64,000 bases of DNA from an uncultured Pseudomonadales bacterium (GTDB lineage Bacteria; Pseudomonadota; Gammaproteobacteria; Pseudomonadales; Cellvibrionaceae): the NCBI GenBank assembly GCA_947487765.1, contig CANKXO010000002.1, positions 248,001 through 312,000 of the forward strand, read 5' to 3'. The translations under genes were made by a program, and so were the position numbers. Below the pieces are notes generated by a model. It was given only the letters and a program-made list of their open reading frames with translations. It ran no database searches and was not told where the DNA came from. This document shows, one piece after another, positions 7,186-15,499 of the stretch (position 1 is its first letter; the number at the start of each line of letters is the position of its first letter).

Positions 7186-8442
7186 TTACAGACTAAAAGT
7201 AAGCGATATTATTGACCGTGGTTTATTTTTAACACTAATAGAACCTTTATGCACCTCAGTAATTTTTTTAACAAGAGCCAAACCTAATCCAGAACCACTG
7301 ACATTTTGTTTCCCTTTACCTCGTTGAAATGGCTCAAACAGCTTATCTTTATCAATGACCGAAATGCCTCCGCCATCATCGCTAACAGATAACGTTATTT
7401 TTCGATTTTTTTCATGCACAAAAACTTCAACAGGCGGCTTACCGTGCTTGAACCCATTATCGATTAGATTCCTCAGTGCTCTTTGAAGCATGCGCCGATC
7501 ACCAATAATAATTGTGGCATTGCCCTGAAACTCGCAATTTTCATAGCGGGAGCACTCCTCTGCTACCAAACCCATCAGATCGAACTCTTCGAAATCTCGC
7601 TCTCCAACACCTGCATCGATGCGAGTCATGATAGTCAACTCTTCAATAAGGATATCAAGTTCTGCAATATCGACTTGCAAGGCTTGCAAACGAGATGGAG
7701 TGCTTTTCTTTTCGAGCATTTCTATTCCCAAACGAATTCGTGAGAGTGGTGTTCGCAGTTCGTGGGATGCATTAGCAAGTAATAACTGTTGAGCATTAAC
7801 CAACGATTGAATACGTTCAGCAGCAGTATTAAAGCTCTTAGCCAGTTGTGCGATTTCATCTTCGCCTTCGACGCTAACACGAGTATCTAAATGGCCAACT
7901 CCAATTTGCTGAACCCCTATCTGCAACCGTTCCAACCGCCCACTAAGATGGCGAATAAAGGGATACATAATCATAGCGATCCCGATAGCAATAATGCCTA
8001 AAAAGATTACAAATACTGCCGACTCACCAGGTAACTGTATACGTTCAAGGTTGATTGCAAGGTAACGACCATCTTTAAGCTTGGTTATCCAACGTGTACC
8101 GCCCTCGCTTTCTTTCCAGATACTTGTTTTAATCTTATTGACTGTTGCAGGAAGTTCAACAAGTACACCAGCATTGCCTAATAGCTCACCACTTTCTGTA
8201 TATAACGACACATCAAAGTCGAGAGATTGATGCAGCTCATTGAGTGCCGCTTGCTGAACACCTTGGCTACTCTCAATAGGAGGGATCAGCATTTCAGACA
8301 GTGCGGCACTTTTAAGAAATAAATCACTATCATCTTGATCGTGCCCAATTAATGTCCAAGCAATACTGGCAAGCACAGCAAAAATGGCAAGACTTGTAAT
8401 AAACAGACTGCAGATTTGTAAATATAAGCGCTTTTTAATCAC
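7186..8442 (-). CDS. Sensor histidine kinase (RstB/EnvZ class)
   Basis: A 418-residue membrane kinase. The first transmembrane helix is at about residues 10-32, the periplasmic domain about 35-140, and the second helix about 142-162. HAMP follows, then the H-box ASHELRTPLSRIRLGIEMLE with His227, and the ATP domain (NLIDNGFKHG, SDDGGGIS, GSGLGLALVKKI). I place the start at a GTG (8442) four bases after the response-regulator stop, with AGGA eight bases upstream. The ATG at 8481 would overlap the regulator by 35 bases. It is translationally coupled to the regulator gene. Confidence 0.9.
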   Translation of the reverse strand: MIKKRLYLQICSLFITSLAIFAVLASIAWTLIGHDQDDSDLFLKSAALSEMLIPPIESSQGVQQAALNELHQSLDFDVSLYTESGELLGNAGVLVELPATVNKIKTSIWKESEGGTRWITKLKDGRYLAINLERIQLPGESAVFVIFLGIIAIGIAMIMYPFIRHLSGRLERLQIGVQQIGVGHLDTRVSVEGEDEIAQLAKSFNTAAERIQSLVNAQQLLLANASHELRTPLSRIRLGIEMLEKKSTPSRLQALQVDIAELDILIEELTIMTRIDAGVGERDFEEFDLMGLVAEECSRYENCEFQGNATIIIGDRRMLQRALRNLIDNGFKHGKPPVEVFVHEKNRKITLSVSDDGGGISVIDKDKLFEPFQRGKGKQNVSGSGLGLALVKKITEVHKGSISVKNKPRSIISLTFSL

Positions 8443-8446
8443 AGCT

Positions 8447-9142
8447 TTATTCCTGATCGCGTGCAAATACATAACCAACACCTCGCACCGTAATTAGTCG
8501 GCGTGGCTGTTTAGGGTTATTCTCAATTTCTGCACGTATACGAGAAACATGCACATCAATAGAACGGTCAAAAGCATCCAGATCGCTTCCTTGCAATGCA
8601 TTCATTAGTTGATCACGAGTAAGCACACGCCCTGCACTATCAGCCAGCGCTAACAACAGGCGAAATTGATAAACAGTGAGATCACAGCGCTTACCTTCTA
8701 AACGAGCTTCCATCGCGTCTCGATCAACCTCTAAACGACCAAACCGAATAATATTACCTGATAAAGGGGCACCGCCTCGCCGGAGAATGGCGCGCAGCCT
8801 CGCCAATAGTTCTCTTGGTTCAAAAGGTTTTGGTAAATAGTCATCAGCCCCCATTTCTAAGCCGAGCACACGATCTAATGACTCTCCCTTAGCGGTCAGC
8901 ATTAAAATTGGAATTGAATCTGTTGCCCGAAGAATTCGACAGATTTCCAAGCCATTGATATCAGGTAACATTAAGTCAAGAATAACTGCACGAAAATTCT
9001 CGTTCTCACGGTACATAAGGCCTGTTTGACCATCGAGCGCAATAGTCACGGCATAACCTTCGTCTTGAAGGAACTCCTGAATCATCTCCGCAAGCCGTTG
9101 ATCATCATCAATCAGTAAGATTTTATCGCCTTGTTTCATCAT
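8447..9142 (-). CDS. OmpR-family response regulator
   Basis: A receiver domain (residues about 1-115: LLIDDD, phosphorylated Asp in AVILDLMLPD, switch Lys in LPKPFEP) is joined to an OmpR/PhoB winged helix (LTVYQFRLLLALADSAGRVL, DRSIDVHVSRIR, LITVRGVGYVF). It partners the histidine kinase immediately downstream. Three in-frame ATGs are possible (9160, 9142, 9139); I used 9142 because family members begin just before KILLIDDD, but no clear ribosome-binding site decides it. The divergent MipA gene, with direct repeats in the gap, is the likely target. Confidence 0.92.
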   Translation of the reverse strand: MMKQGDKILLIDDDQRLAEMIQEFLQDEGYAVTIALDGQTGLMYRENENFRAVILDLMLPDINGLEICRILRATDSIPILMLTAKGESLDRVLGLEMGADDYLPKPFEPRELLARLRAILRRGGAPLSGNIIRFGRLEVDRDAMEARLEGKRCDLTVYQFRLLLALADSAGRVLTRDQLMNALQGSDLDAFDRSIDVHVSRIRAEIENNPKQPRRLITVRGVGYVFARDQE

Positions 9143-9181
9143 AGTGACAATATAAAACATAAATGTATGTTGTGGCGAAAA

Positions 9182-9200
9182 CTTTACATAGCTTTACATA
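9182..9200. promoter_or_regulatory. OmpR-family direct-repeat site, RstA-box-like
   Basis: CTTTACATA occurs twice with a 10-bp period (9182-9190 and 9192-9200). This is the geometry bound by phosphorylated OmpR/PhoB-family dimers. The core TACAT-N4-TTACA has the arms and spacing of the E. coli RstA box, though the spacer differs. It sits between the response-regulator gene and mipA. Confidence 0.7.
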
Positions 9201-9277
9201 AGAGAAAAACCAGAGAAATATCTCTTTGATGAAATGGTAACCGCCAATAAGACACGCTTTTCAACCACGAGGTTACT

Positions 9278-10102
9278 ATGAACCCACGCAACATTTTTAT
9301 CTTCCCCGCCGTCTATGCATTACTCCATGGGCCTGTTGCTCTAGCCGACAATCAGAATGACGAACACAGCGAGTGGCGTGTATCAGCACTGATTGGCGTT
9401 GCAAGCTTACCACCCTATTTAGGAGACGATGATACACAGCTAAGCGTAATTCCAGATATAAACATTAAATATGGCGATACATTCTTTGCATCGTTTCTAA
9501 GTGGTATTGGCTATAACATTATCTCAACAAAACATTGGCAAGCAGGGCCAATCATCAAATATGACTTTGGTCGCGATGAACAAGACGGAAATCCACTCAG
9601 CTTATCAGACAATACCTCTGATGACCTACTGGGCCTAGGTGATATCGAAGGCTCAGCGGAAGCAGGAGCATTTTTATCTTATAAAACTAACCGATGGCAA
9701 ACCAAAGTAGAAGTACGTCAAGGTTTGGATGGTGGGCATGAAGGATTAATTAGCGAATTTGAAGTTAAGTTATTAGGGCAAGCAACACTTTTCAGCAAAC
9801 CACTATTTTACTCGTTTGGCCCTGAAGCTGTTTATGGTGATGAAGCTTATCAACAGGCATATTTTGGTATTACTTCAGCACAATCTGTTCAATCTGGATT
9901 GGATCAATACACGCCTAAAGCGGGGCTTGTTTCTTATGGGCTTCACGCTAACTTCGTCATGAAAATCAATAATAAATGGTCGATAGGTGGCTTTGCTGGT
10001 TATAACAAGCTTGGCGATGACGCAAGTAATTCGCCATTAATACAAGAGCGCGGCTCTGAAAATCAGAGCCTTGGCGGCATCTTTTTCTCATATCAGTTTT
10101 AA
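9278..10102 (+). CDS. MipA/OmpV family outer-membrane protein
   Basis: A 274-residue beta-barrel protein with a signal peptide (cleavage near ALADNQ). It shows alternating amphipathic strands, the MipA/OmpV N-terminal pattern SALIGVASLPPYLGDDD, and a C-terminal aromatic residue (FFSYQF) typical of outer-membrane barrels. MipA was described as a scaffold for murein synthesis. OmpV proteins act in osmotic or antibiotic adaptation. A GAGG ribosome-binding site precedes the ATG. It probably leads an operon with the three following genes and is probably controlled by the divergent two-component system. Confidence 0.88.
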   Translation: MNPRNIFIFPAVYALLHGPVALADNQNDEHSEWRVSALIGVASLPPYLGDDDTQLSVIPDINIKYGDTFFASFLSGIGYNIISTKHWQAGPIIKYDFGRDEQDGNPLSLSDNTSDDLLGLGDIEGSAEAGAFLSYKTNRWQTKVEVRQGLDGGHEGLISEFEVKLLGQATLFSKPLFYSFGPEAVYGDEAYQQAYFGITSAQSVQSGLDQYTPKAGLVSYGLHANFVMKINNKWSIGGFAGYNKLGDDASNSPLIQERGSENQSLGGIFFSYQF

Positions 10103-10114
10103 GGGACAACTATT

Positions 10115-10765
10115 ATGAATGACGCACTGACGTATACTAATGCTTTCTCCGAAATGCTTGCTCCATTATTAGAATTTATTCGAGTAACAGGCTTTTTTGA
10201 AGCTTTTATATTCATGCCGCTAATGACTATAGCTGCTGTCATTTTATTTATTCAACTGCGCCTTATCATTCAAAAAAATAATACCTTTAATGATACGACT
10301 CGCGCTAGATTTCCTAAATTATGGCAATTCTCTTATTTCACATTGTGCTTCATCGTAACCAATTCAACAGCCGTTGCTTTCAAGACCATGATATTTGAGG
10401 AAACTGATTACGATAGCTTTGTTTGGTACTTACCATGGGTAAGTCCACTTCATTTTTATATCAGCAGCATAGCAGGCGGTATGTTGTGGCTTATTTGGCG
10501 AAATCGATCAAGCTGGCTCGATAAAACTATCTGTATTTATGTGCAACTTGGTTTTTTTGGAGGCTATTGGGTTGCTGCTTACCGGCTATTCAATGAACCT
10601 TTCGAGTTAACTGATCCAACGAGTGGCTTTAGTGGTGTGTTTTTAGCTTTTTGGTTCGGCTTACTCAACTGGGATTTAGCCATTCGATATTTTAAAGCGC
10701 CTTATGAATCCTTGAATAAGAAAGAAACATTAAAATTCTCTCAACCTCATAAATACGGAAGTTGA
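10115..10765 (+). CDS. Inner-membrane protein of unknown function
   Basis: I do not recognise the family. It has 216 residues with hydrophobic segments at about 30-50, 72-92, 110-128, 142-160 and 175-192, so four or five transmembrane helices. Tryptophan-rich loops (WYLPWVSPLHF, LLNWDLAIRYF) lie between them. AAGGGA precedes the ATG and the gene starts 12 bases after mipA, followed after five bases by a broken cytochrome b561. The neighbourhood suggests a membrane redox or envelope-stress role, which is inference. Confidence 0.75.
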   Translation: MNDALTYTNAFSEMLAPLLEFIRVTGFFEAFIFMPLMTIAAVILFIQLRLIIQKNNTFNDTTRARFPKLWQFSYFTLCFIVTNSTAVAFKTMIFEETDYDSFVWYLPWVSPLHFYISSIAGGMLWLIWRNRSSWLDKTICIYVQLGFFGGYWVAAYRLFNEPFELTDPTSGFSGVFLAFWFGLLNWDLAIRYFKAPYESLNKKETLKFSQPHKYGS

Positions 10766-10770
10766 AATAA

Positions 10771-11305
10771 ATGAAAACTGTAGATGGGTATACGTCAACC
10801 GCAAAAATTTTGCACTGGATCAGCGCTGTACTCATGCTCGCTATGCTTGGACTTGGATGGTCTTTAGATGATCGCACCGGCAAGGGTTTATCGGATGCTC
10901 TCCTATCATGTGCTTGGAGGGTTCGGAGTAATTTTGATTACAATATTACGCATAAGCTGGCGTATTTCTCACCCTCCACCAACATTACCTGACAGCTTGG
11001 CCTATTTACAAAAAGTTGCCATCAATATTGTACATATGAGCTTTTACGTACTGCTTTTTGTGGTTCCTATAAGCGGGCTCTTAGTCGCTGCCGCGCATGA
11101 AGTCCCAATTATTCTATACGGACAAACGAGCGCCCAGAACTTTTTTCCATTTTTTGGTAATAATGAGTTCACTCTAAAGCGTTATATACATTCACAATCC
11201 ATATACACCCTTTTAGCATTAAAAAAGGGTCATATCAGCGCTGTATCAATTCATCAATTCTGGCTAAAAGATAAAACTTTACGTCGCATGCTACCAGATA
11301 AATAG
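10771..11305 (+). pseudogene. Cytochrome b561, interrupted by a +1 frameshift
   Basis: A four-helix haem b protein of the cytochrome b561 family, split over two frames. Bases from 10771 encode the first helix (STAKILHWISAVLMLAMLGL). The continuation (YRMLSYHVLGGFGVILI, then VHMSFYVLLFVVPISGLLVA and the C-terminal KDKTLRRML) is in the next frame. Removing one G from the GGG at 10884-10886 joins them as ...DDRTGKVYRMLSYHVLGG..., which fits the family. Without that, translation stops at 10992. The last helix also carries an odd ALKKGH. It could be a recent inactivation or a sequencing error. Confidence 0.8.
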
Positions 11306-11312
11306 CGAGACT

Positions 11313-12317
11313 ATGTTTATGCTCATACACATAAGGCGATTATCCGTTGGTTTCATGCTAATTATCCTACTGATATCTTTCTCTATCATGGGGCATAGTG
11401 TTATCAAATTACAAGCGGGCTTAGAAAGTCTATCATCAGAAGTTCTGTCTCTGGCTAATCGTACGATTGAAAATATACCTGTACCAAAACCCATTACTGA
11501 ATATTTAGACTTTAAAGTGGCAGTGTCGGCCGATATAACCATTACTGTCTATGCCAGAGAAAGAAAAGACGCAAAAGCCAATGTGTTTATGGTACATGGA
11601 GCAGGTGGTGGCGCCTGGGCATGGGAATACTATTTTGCACATATGCCGGAGAGCTACAATCTGTATGCCTTAAGTTGGCGCGGGCATTTTGATAGCTCTG
11701 CAATTGGAGATGCGAACGCAACGGACTATGTCACGGACCAGTCTGCTGTTTTATCATTTATTCAATCGAGAAATAACTTACCTACGCATCTTATTGGTCA
11801 TAGCTATGGAGGGGCGACAAGTGTTCTTCAAGCCTCAAATACACCAGAAAAAATTGCTTCGCTTACTTTACTTGCACCTGTAGTACCTCTGGATTACACA
11901 TTTACACAACGCTTAGTGATACCTAAGATCGCTCCATTTTTTATTGAACTCTCAAATAATATTGAGGGCACATATAACAGCATGTTTTTAGCAAAATCAC
12001 GAATGCGCCGATATCATGAACTATACGCTGGGAAAAGTTACTCTGAAGAAAAACCAAGTCTAATTGCTGACAATGGAGTATCACCAAAATGGCAAGAGAC
12101 ATTGCGTAAGGCTTACGAGGATATTGCAAACCAAGGCATTCCGCTATCGATCATCATCGCTCGATACGACAATGTCGTTGTCCCCCACCGCCAATACAAT
12201 ATTGCCCAACGCATTGGTGCGAATATCATCGAGTTAGAAAGTGGACACTATATACCGTTAGATACCTTGGCACAGCTTTCGACCACAATCGTTACTGATA
12301 TCCTAGAACAACAATAA
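11313..12317 (+). CDS. Membrane-anchored alpha/beta hydrolase
   Basis: A 334-residue serine hydrolase with an N-terminal hydrophobic segment (residues 10-30) that should anchor or export it. The alpha/beta-hydrolase elements are the oxyanion HGAGGG (95-100), nucleophile elbow GHSYGG with Ser164, acid in IIARYDNVV and His in ESGHYIPL. It is likely a lipase/esterase or lysophospholipase-like enzyme of the cell envelope; the substrate is not evident. It follows the broken cytochrome b561 by seven bases, so it is probably transcribed from the mipA promoter. Confidence 0.88.
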   Translation: MFMLIHIRRLSVGFMLIILLISFSIMGHSVIKLQAGLESLSSEVLSLANRTIENIPVPKPITEYLDFKVAVSADITITVYARERKDAKANVFMVHGAGGGAWAWEYYFAHMPESYNLYALSWRGHFDSSAIGDANATDYVTDQSAVLSFIQSRNNLPTHLIGHSYGGATSVLQASNTPEKIASLTLLAPVVPLDYTFTQRLVIPKIAPFFIELSNNIEGTYNSMFLAKSRMRRYHELYAGKSYSEEKPSLIADNGVSPKWQETLRKAYEDIANQGIPLSIIIARYDNVVVPHRQYNIAQRIGANIIELESGHYIPLDTLAQLSTTIVTDILEQQ

Positions 12318-12471
12318 ATAACGCGTTTTTATCGAATCCATTAAAAATACAATTATTCATACTTTTTATAAGTTAATTATTTTGTCCATATTAATGGAGT
12401 ATTTGTGTATGGATTAAATTGACTATTAAGATAATATTTTAACCTCATTGATTGATATCTAGAAAGTTATT

Positions 12472-13026
12472 ATGAAAACGTTTTTTACTAAAAAACCATT
12501 TTACAGCCTAATCGGGTTACTAGGTTTATTGTCTGCTTTTATTATTACTCCAGTCATTGCATCCAGTGACCTAAATGAAATTATCGAAGACCTTAAAAAA
12601 GACCCTGATATTCAACACATTAACAACGCTGACCTTGAAAAAATACCATCAGACGATGTTGTAATATTTGATGTCCGCAAAGACATAGAATATAAAGTAA
12701 GCCATATTCCCTATGCGATTCATCTTAACCCTCGTACTAGCGCCAATGACTTTTTAAAGCAACATGGCGATAAACTCGAAGGAAAAGTGGCTGTCTTTTA
12801 CTGCTCAGTAGGACAACGCTCGACAGGCATGTTATCTAGATTGAGTGAGGAAGACCTTAAGAAAGCCGGTGTTACTCAAGCTTATAATCTTGAGGGTGGC
12901 GCATTTAAACGCCATAACGACGGTTTTGGCTTTGTTAAAAATGGTAAAAGTACAAAAAACATTCATCCATACAATGCCTACTACGGCAGATTAGTTGATA
13001 ATAAAGAGGCTATTAAATACAAATAG
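12472..13026 (+). CDS. Periplasmic rhodanese-domain protein
   Basis: 184 residues with a signal peptide (hydrophobic 11-30, cleavage near VIASSD) and one rhodanese domain (about 55-150). The active-site loop is CSVGQRS with Cys111, and the CH2A-like segment is FDVRKDIEYKVSHIPYAIHL. Single-domain rhodaneses carry persulfide sulfur or act as redox switches. Its partner is unknown. It stands alone after a 154-base gap that has no clear terminator. Confidence 0.87.
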   Translation: MKTFFTKKPFYSLIGLLGLLSAFIITPVIASSDLNEIIEDLKKDPDIQHINNADLEKIPSDDVVIFDVRKDIEYKVSHIPYAIHLNPRTSANDFLKQHGDKLEGKVAVFYCSVGQRSTGMLSRLSEEDLKKAGVTQAYNLEGGAFKRHNDGFGFVKNGKSTKNIHPYNAYYGRLVDNKEAIKYK

Positions 13027-13150
13027 TGCATGCCACAGAATTGTGTCGACTAGTAATATCGTTAATTTTTATCAAAAGTAATGGTAAGAGCTTAATGATT
13101 AAATCGACTTATGAATTCGGTATCACCTAATTAAAACGTTGGGGAATATT

Positions 13151-13602
13151 ATGAGTAGCCTAGTCTTTAAAAACGCAGGTGCATTTTTTTATTATTAATT
13201 TCTGCAATATCATTTGCAGAAGGCTCAAAAAATGTGTCAACAAGCGCGGATACAAAAGCAGTAATAACTACGGTTAATCGCTACCTCGAAGGGATTAGTC
13301 AGCCTGAAACGGCTCAGGAGAATATCCAGAAAGCATTTTATTCTAGTACAAACCTGCATAGGATCGATGACAAGGGGGATTTGCACTTCATGCCACGAGA
13401 TGTTTTAGTTAAACGTGCAATATCTGGGAAAATCCCTAAACATAAGAGCCATATCTTAAAAGTTGAAGTGACCAACAATATGGCATTTGCGAAAATTCAA
13501 CTCGATATGTTGGATAGAGATTTTTACGACTATTTAACGCTGTTAAAAATAGGCTCAAGCTGGAAAATTGTCAGTAAAACTTACACCATGATAATGAAGT
13601 AG
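13151..13602 (+). pseudogene. Secreted lumazine-binding-like (SnoaL-related) protein, frameshifted in a T7 tract
   Basis: The intact part (13234-13602, 122 codons from a GTG) matches the putative lumazine-binding family (PF12893-like): VITTVNRYLEGI, HKSHILKVEVTNNMAFAKIQ, YDYLTLLKIGSSWKIVSK. Upstream in the same frame lies a signal peptide core LLLISAISFAEG with no start. The ATG at 13151, with GGGGA five bases before it, is in another frame and stops at once. Adding one T to the T7 run (13184-13190) fuses them as MSSLVFKNAGAFFLLLISAISFA, a clean signal peptide. It is a slipped-strand frameshift, a phase-variable gene or a sequencing error; the 13234 start would lack export. Confidence 0.75.
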
Positions 13603-13631
13603 TTATAGGATACACTTCATAGTTTTTCCTT
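13594..13631 (+). terminator. Probable terminator after the lumazine-binding-like gene
   Basis: ATGAAGT (13594-13600) pairs with ACTTCAT (13614-13620) and is followed by AGTTTTTCCTT. The stem overlaps both stop codons of this convergent gene pair. The 7-bp stem and 13-base loop make it a moderate call. Confidence 0.45.
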
Positions 13632-14252
13632 GAATGTTCCTCTCTGCTTGAAGACATACCCCAATATAGGGTGCTCAACCGTTAAATTGAACTGAAAGTT
13701 TTCTTTATCTAATGCAATTTGGCTGACTTTCGTTATGCCTGGAGACAATATATGAGGAATCGGAATTTTAATATTGGCTATCTGGCAAAAAAAGCGCTGG
13801 CTCGTAAAATGTAAACCACCCTCTTCTTCTGTCACCTTTAAGTGCATGCCGAAACCACAACCCACAATTTCAATCAGTTTTGAATCCTGCTGAATCAGCT
13901 TTGTTGATTTAACTCTATTCACTTTCTTATTCTGAAAGTAATAAAATCTATCCCAGGTAATTCCTCCTGTTTTTTTATCTGGATAAACCTTTACGGTAAT
14001 AGGGACATTGCTGCCAGAATGCAAAGCCAGTGGTGTACCAATTAGTCGGCATAATTGAGCAAAAACCTTCCCTGCGCCAGAAAGAAAAACCTCTTCCATA
14101 ATGCCTTCATAAATAGTCGACTTGTTTTTTTGAGTAGCATCAAAGCGTTGACGAATCTCTGGTCTTAGCCGACTCCAGGCAGATTTACCAAGGAGAGATT
14201 CATAACTAGGTGATATTTTTTCAACAGGAAGTAGTGGAGGGTTTTTGCTCAT
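13617..14252 (-). CDS. DUF4166 protein
   Basis: 211 residues of the DUF4166 type: an N-terminal YESLLGKSAWSRLRPEIRQRF, a central IGTPLALHSGSNVPITVKVY with FYYF, and the C-terminal FNLTVEHPILGYVFKQRGTF. No signal peptide or membrane segment. The family function is unknown; members are sometimes fused to short-chain reductases or lie near regulator genes. AGGAG lies eight bases upstream of the ATG. It follows the GbsR/MarR regulator gene on the same strand after 91 bases, which may form a unit. Confidence 0.8.
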   Translation of the reverse strand: MSKNPPLLPVEKISPSYESLLGKSAWSRLRPEIRQRFDATQKNKSTIYEGIMEEVFLSGAGKVFAQLCRLIGTPLALHSGSNVPITVKVYPDKKTGGITWDRFYYFQNKKVNRVKSTKLIQQDSKLIEIVGCGFGMHLKVTEEEGGLHFTSQRFFCQIANIKIPIPHILSPGITKVSQIALDKENFQFNLTVEHPILGYVFKQRGTFKEKL

Positions 14253-14343
14253 GACATTCTCCTTTGAATTATATTCCAGTGTAGTTTTATAGCTTAAAAA
14301 TACCTTGGTATAAATAAATTAAACATCCCAATTGACTCAGGAT

Positions 14344-14874
14344 CTACTTTGTAAAAGAAACGAGTTTAGCGACAGTTGACCCCATTCTCATCAACTTGAT
14401 TAGTGTTGTTTTGGGCAGTCTTTTAACTTGATCAAACCAATCTGATAACGTAGTCATAAATGTTAGCATGTTGTTAATTTTCTCTTTCACCTCGATTGGG
14501 GTTTCTTGCTCAGCATCCATTTCTAAAACGCATTGACGCAATAGTGTGAGCGTTGGCTCTATCTCGCGCTTTTTACGTTCTTCCATAATGATCATTAGCA
14601 TCTCCCAAGTATCACCCTGAGCGGCAAAAAAGTCTCTACGATCGCCGAGTTCACGTTCCACACTGATAAGTCCCCAACTTTGCAGCTCTTTAATGCTATT
14701 ACTGACATTAGAACGAGCAACCGATAAAGTTTCTGAAATTTCTTCTGCCGTTAATGGCTGAGGTGACAAATAAAGCAAGGCGTGAATTTGAGACACAGTG
14801 CGATTAACCCCCCAACGGGTACCCATTTCACCCCAATGGATAATGTAATTCTTAATAACAGGTGTTAATTTCAT
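14344..14874 (-). CDS. GbsR/MarR family regulator
   Basis: A 176-residue winged-helix regulator. The HTH is at about 30-85 (SQIHALLYLSPQPLTAEEISETL, ARSNVSNSIKELQSWGLI, ERELGDRRDFF). The FAAQGDTWEMLMIIMEERKKREIEPTL region is typical of the GbsR-like group. I start at 14874 (MKLTPVIKNYI) with AAGG eight bases before. The longer ORF from 14952 would run through a perfect operator. The palindrome 15-48 bases upstream of the start and the divergent glutaredoxin gene suggest autoregulation and control of that gene. Confidence 0.87.
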   Translation of the reverse strand: MKLTPVIKNYIIHWGEMGTRWGVNRTVSQIHALLYLSPQPLTAEEISETLSVARSNVSNSIKELQSWGLISVERELGDRRDFFAAQGDTWEMLMIIMEERKKREIEPTLTLLRQCVLEMDAEQETPIEVKEKINNMLTFMTTLSDWFDQVKRLPKTTLIKLMRMGSTVAKLVSFTK

Positions 14875-14888
14875 GAAACTTACCTTAA

Positions 14889-14922
14889 TACAGTTATTTC
14901 TGTACTGACAGAAATAACTGTA
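14889..14922. promoter_or_regulatory. 34-bp palindromic operator of the GbsR/MarR regulator
   Basis: TACAGTTATTTCTGT (14889-14903) and ACAGAAATAACTGTA (14908-14922), perfect 15-bp arms around ACTG. It lies between the regulator and the divergent glutaredoxin gene. Confidence 0.82.
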
Positions 14923-15024
14923 CGCCAGTAAATAACCCATGTCAAACGGCAAAAATTGGCGCCACTAAAAGACAAGTCGATATTTACTCTGTAAACTAGC
15001 CGCCTACTTGAAAGGTCACAAATT

Positions 15025-15420
15025 ATGTCGTTTTTATTGAAAGTGCTGCGAGAAGGCCTTGGCCGGCTTATTGTTTTTATTGATTGGGTATCCCGCCCTC
15101 GCCCTATAAAACGCACTAGCGAAGCACAAGCTACTGTAGACTCACAAACAAAAAGCTTAGCGTTATATCAGTTTTATGCCTGCCCTTTCTGCATTCGCAC
15201 ACGCCGCGCTATTCAAAAGCTTAACCTTTCTATAGAAACTCGGGATATTCGTCAATACAACCACTATCGCGAAGAACTGGAAGCGAATGGCGGCAAAGTT
15301 ATGGTTCCGTGTCTACGTATAGAAGAAGCGGGTAACGTTCGCTGGTTGTATGAATCAAAAGAGATTATTCGTTATTTAAACGAGCGTTTTGGAGAAGAGT
15401 CTATTGAAGTAGCTGCTTAG
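15025..15420 (+). CDS. Glutaredoxin / GST N-terminal-type thioredoxin-fold protein
   Basis: 131 residues. After a hydrophobic amphipathic N-terminus (residues 1-23), which could contact the membrane, residues about 45-122 form a glutaredoxin fold. The dithiol site is CPFC (Cys53, Cys56), with the cis-proline in MVPCLRI and a C-terminal GSH-binding YESKEIIRYL. It likely reduces glutathione mixed disulfides. It is divergent from a GbsR/MarR regulator across a long palindrome, so probably regulated by it. Confidence 0.88.
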   Translation: MSFLLKVLREGLGRLIVFIDWVSRPRPIKRTSEAQATVDSQTKSLALYQFYACPFCIRTRRAIQKLNLSIETRDIRQYNHYREELEANGGKVMVPCLRIEEAGNVRWLYESKEIIRYLNERFGEESIEVAA

Positions 15421-15499
15421 GCTTGTATAAGGCAGGACTCTAATCTAAGTCGCTGCCAAACTCACACTATCCAAACACACTCAAATCAATTCGATCGCA

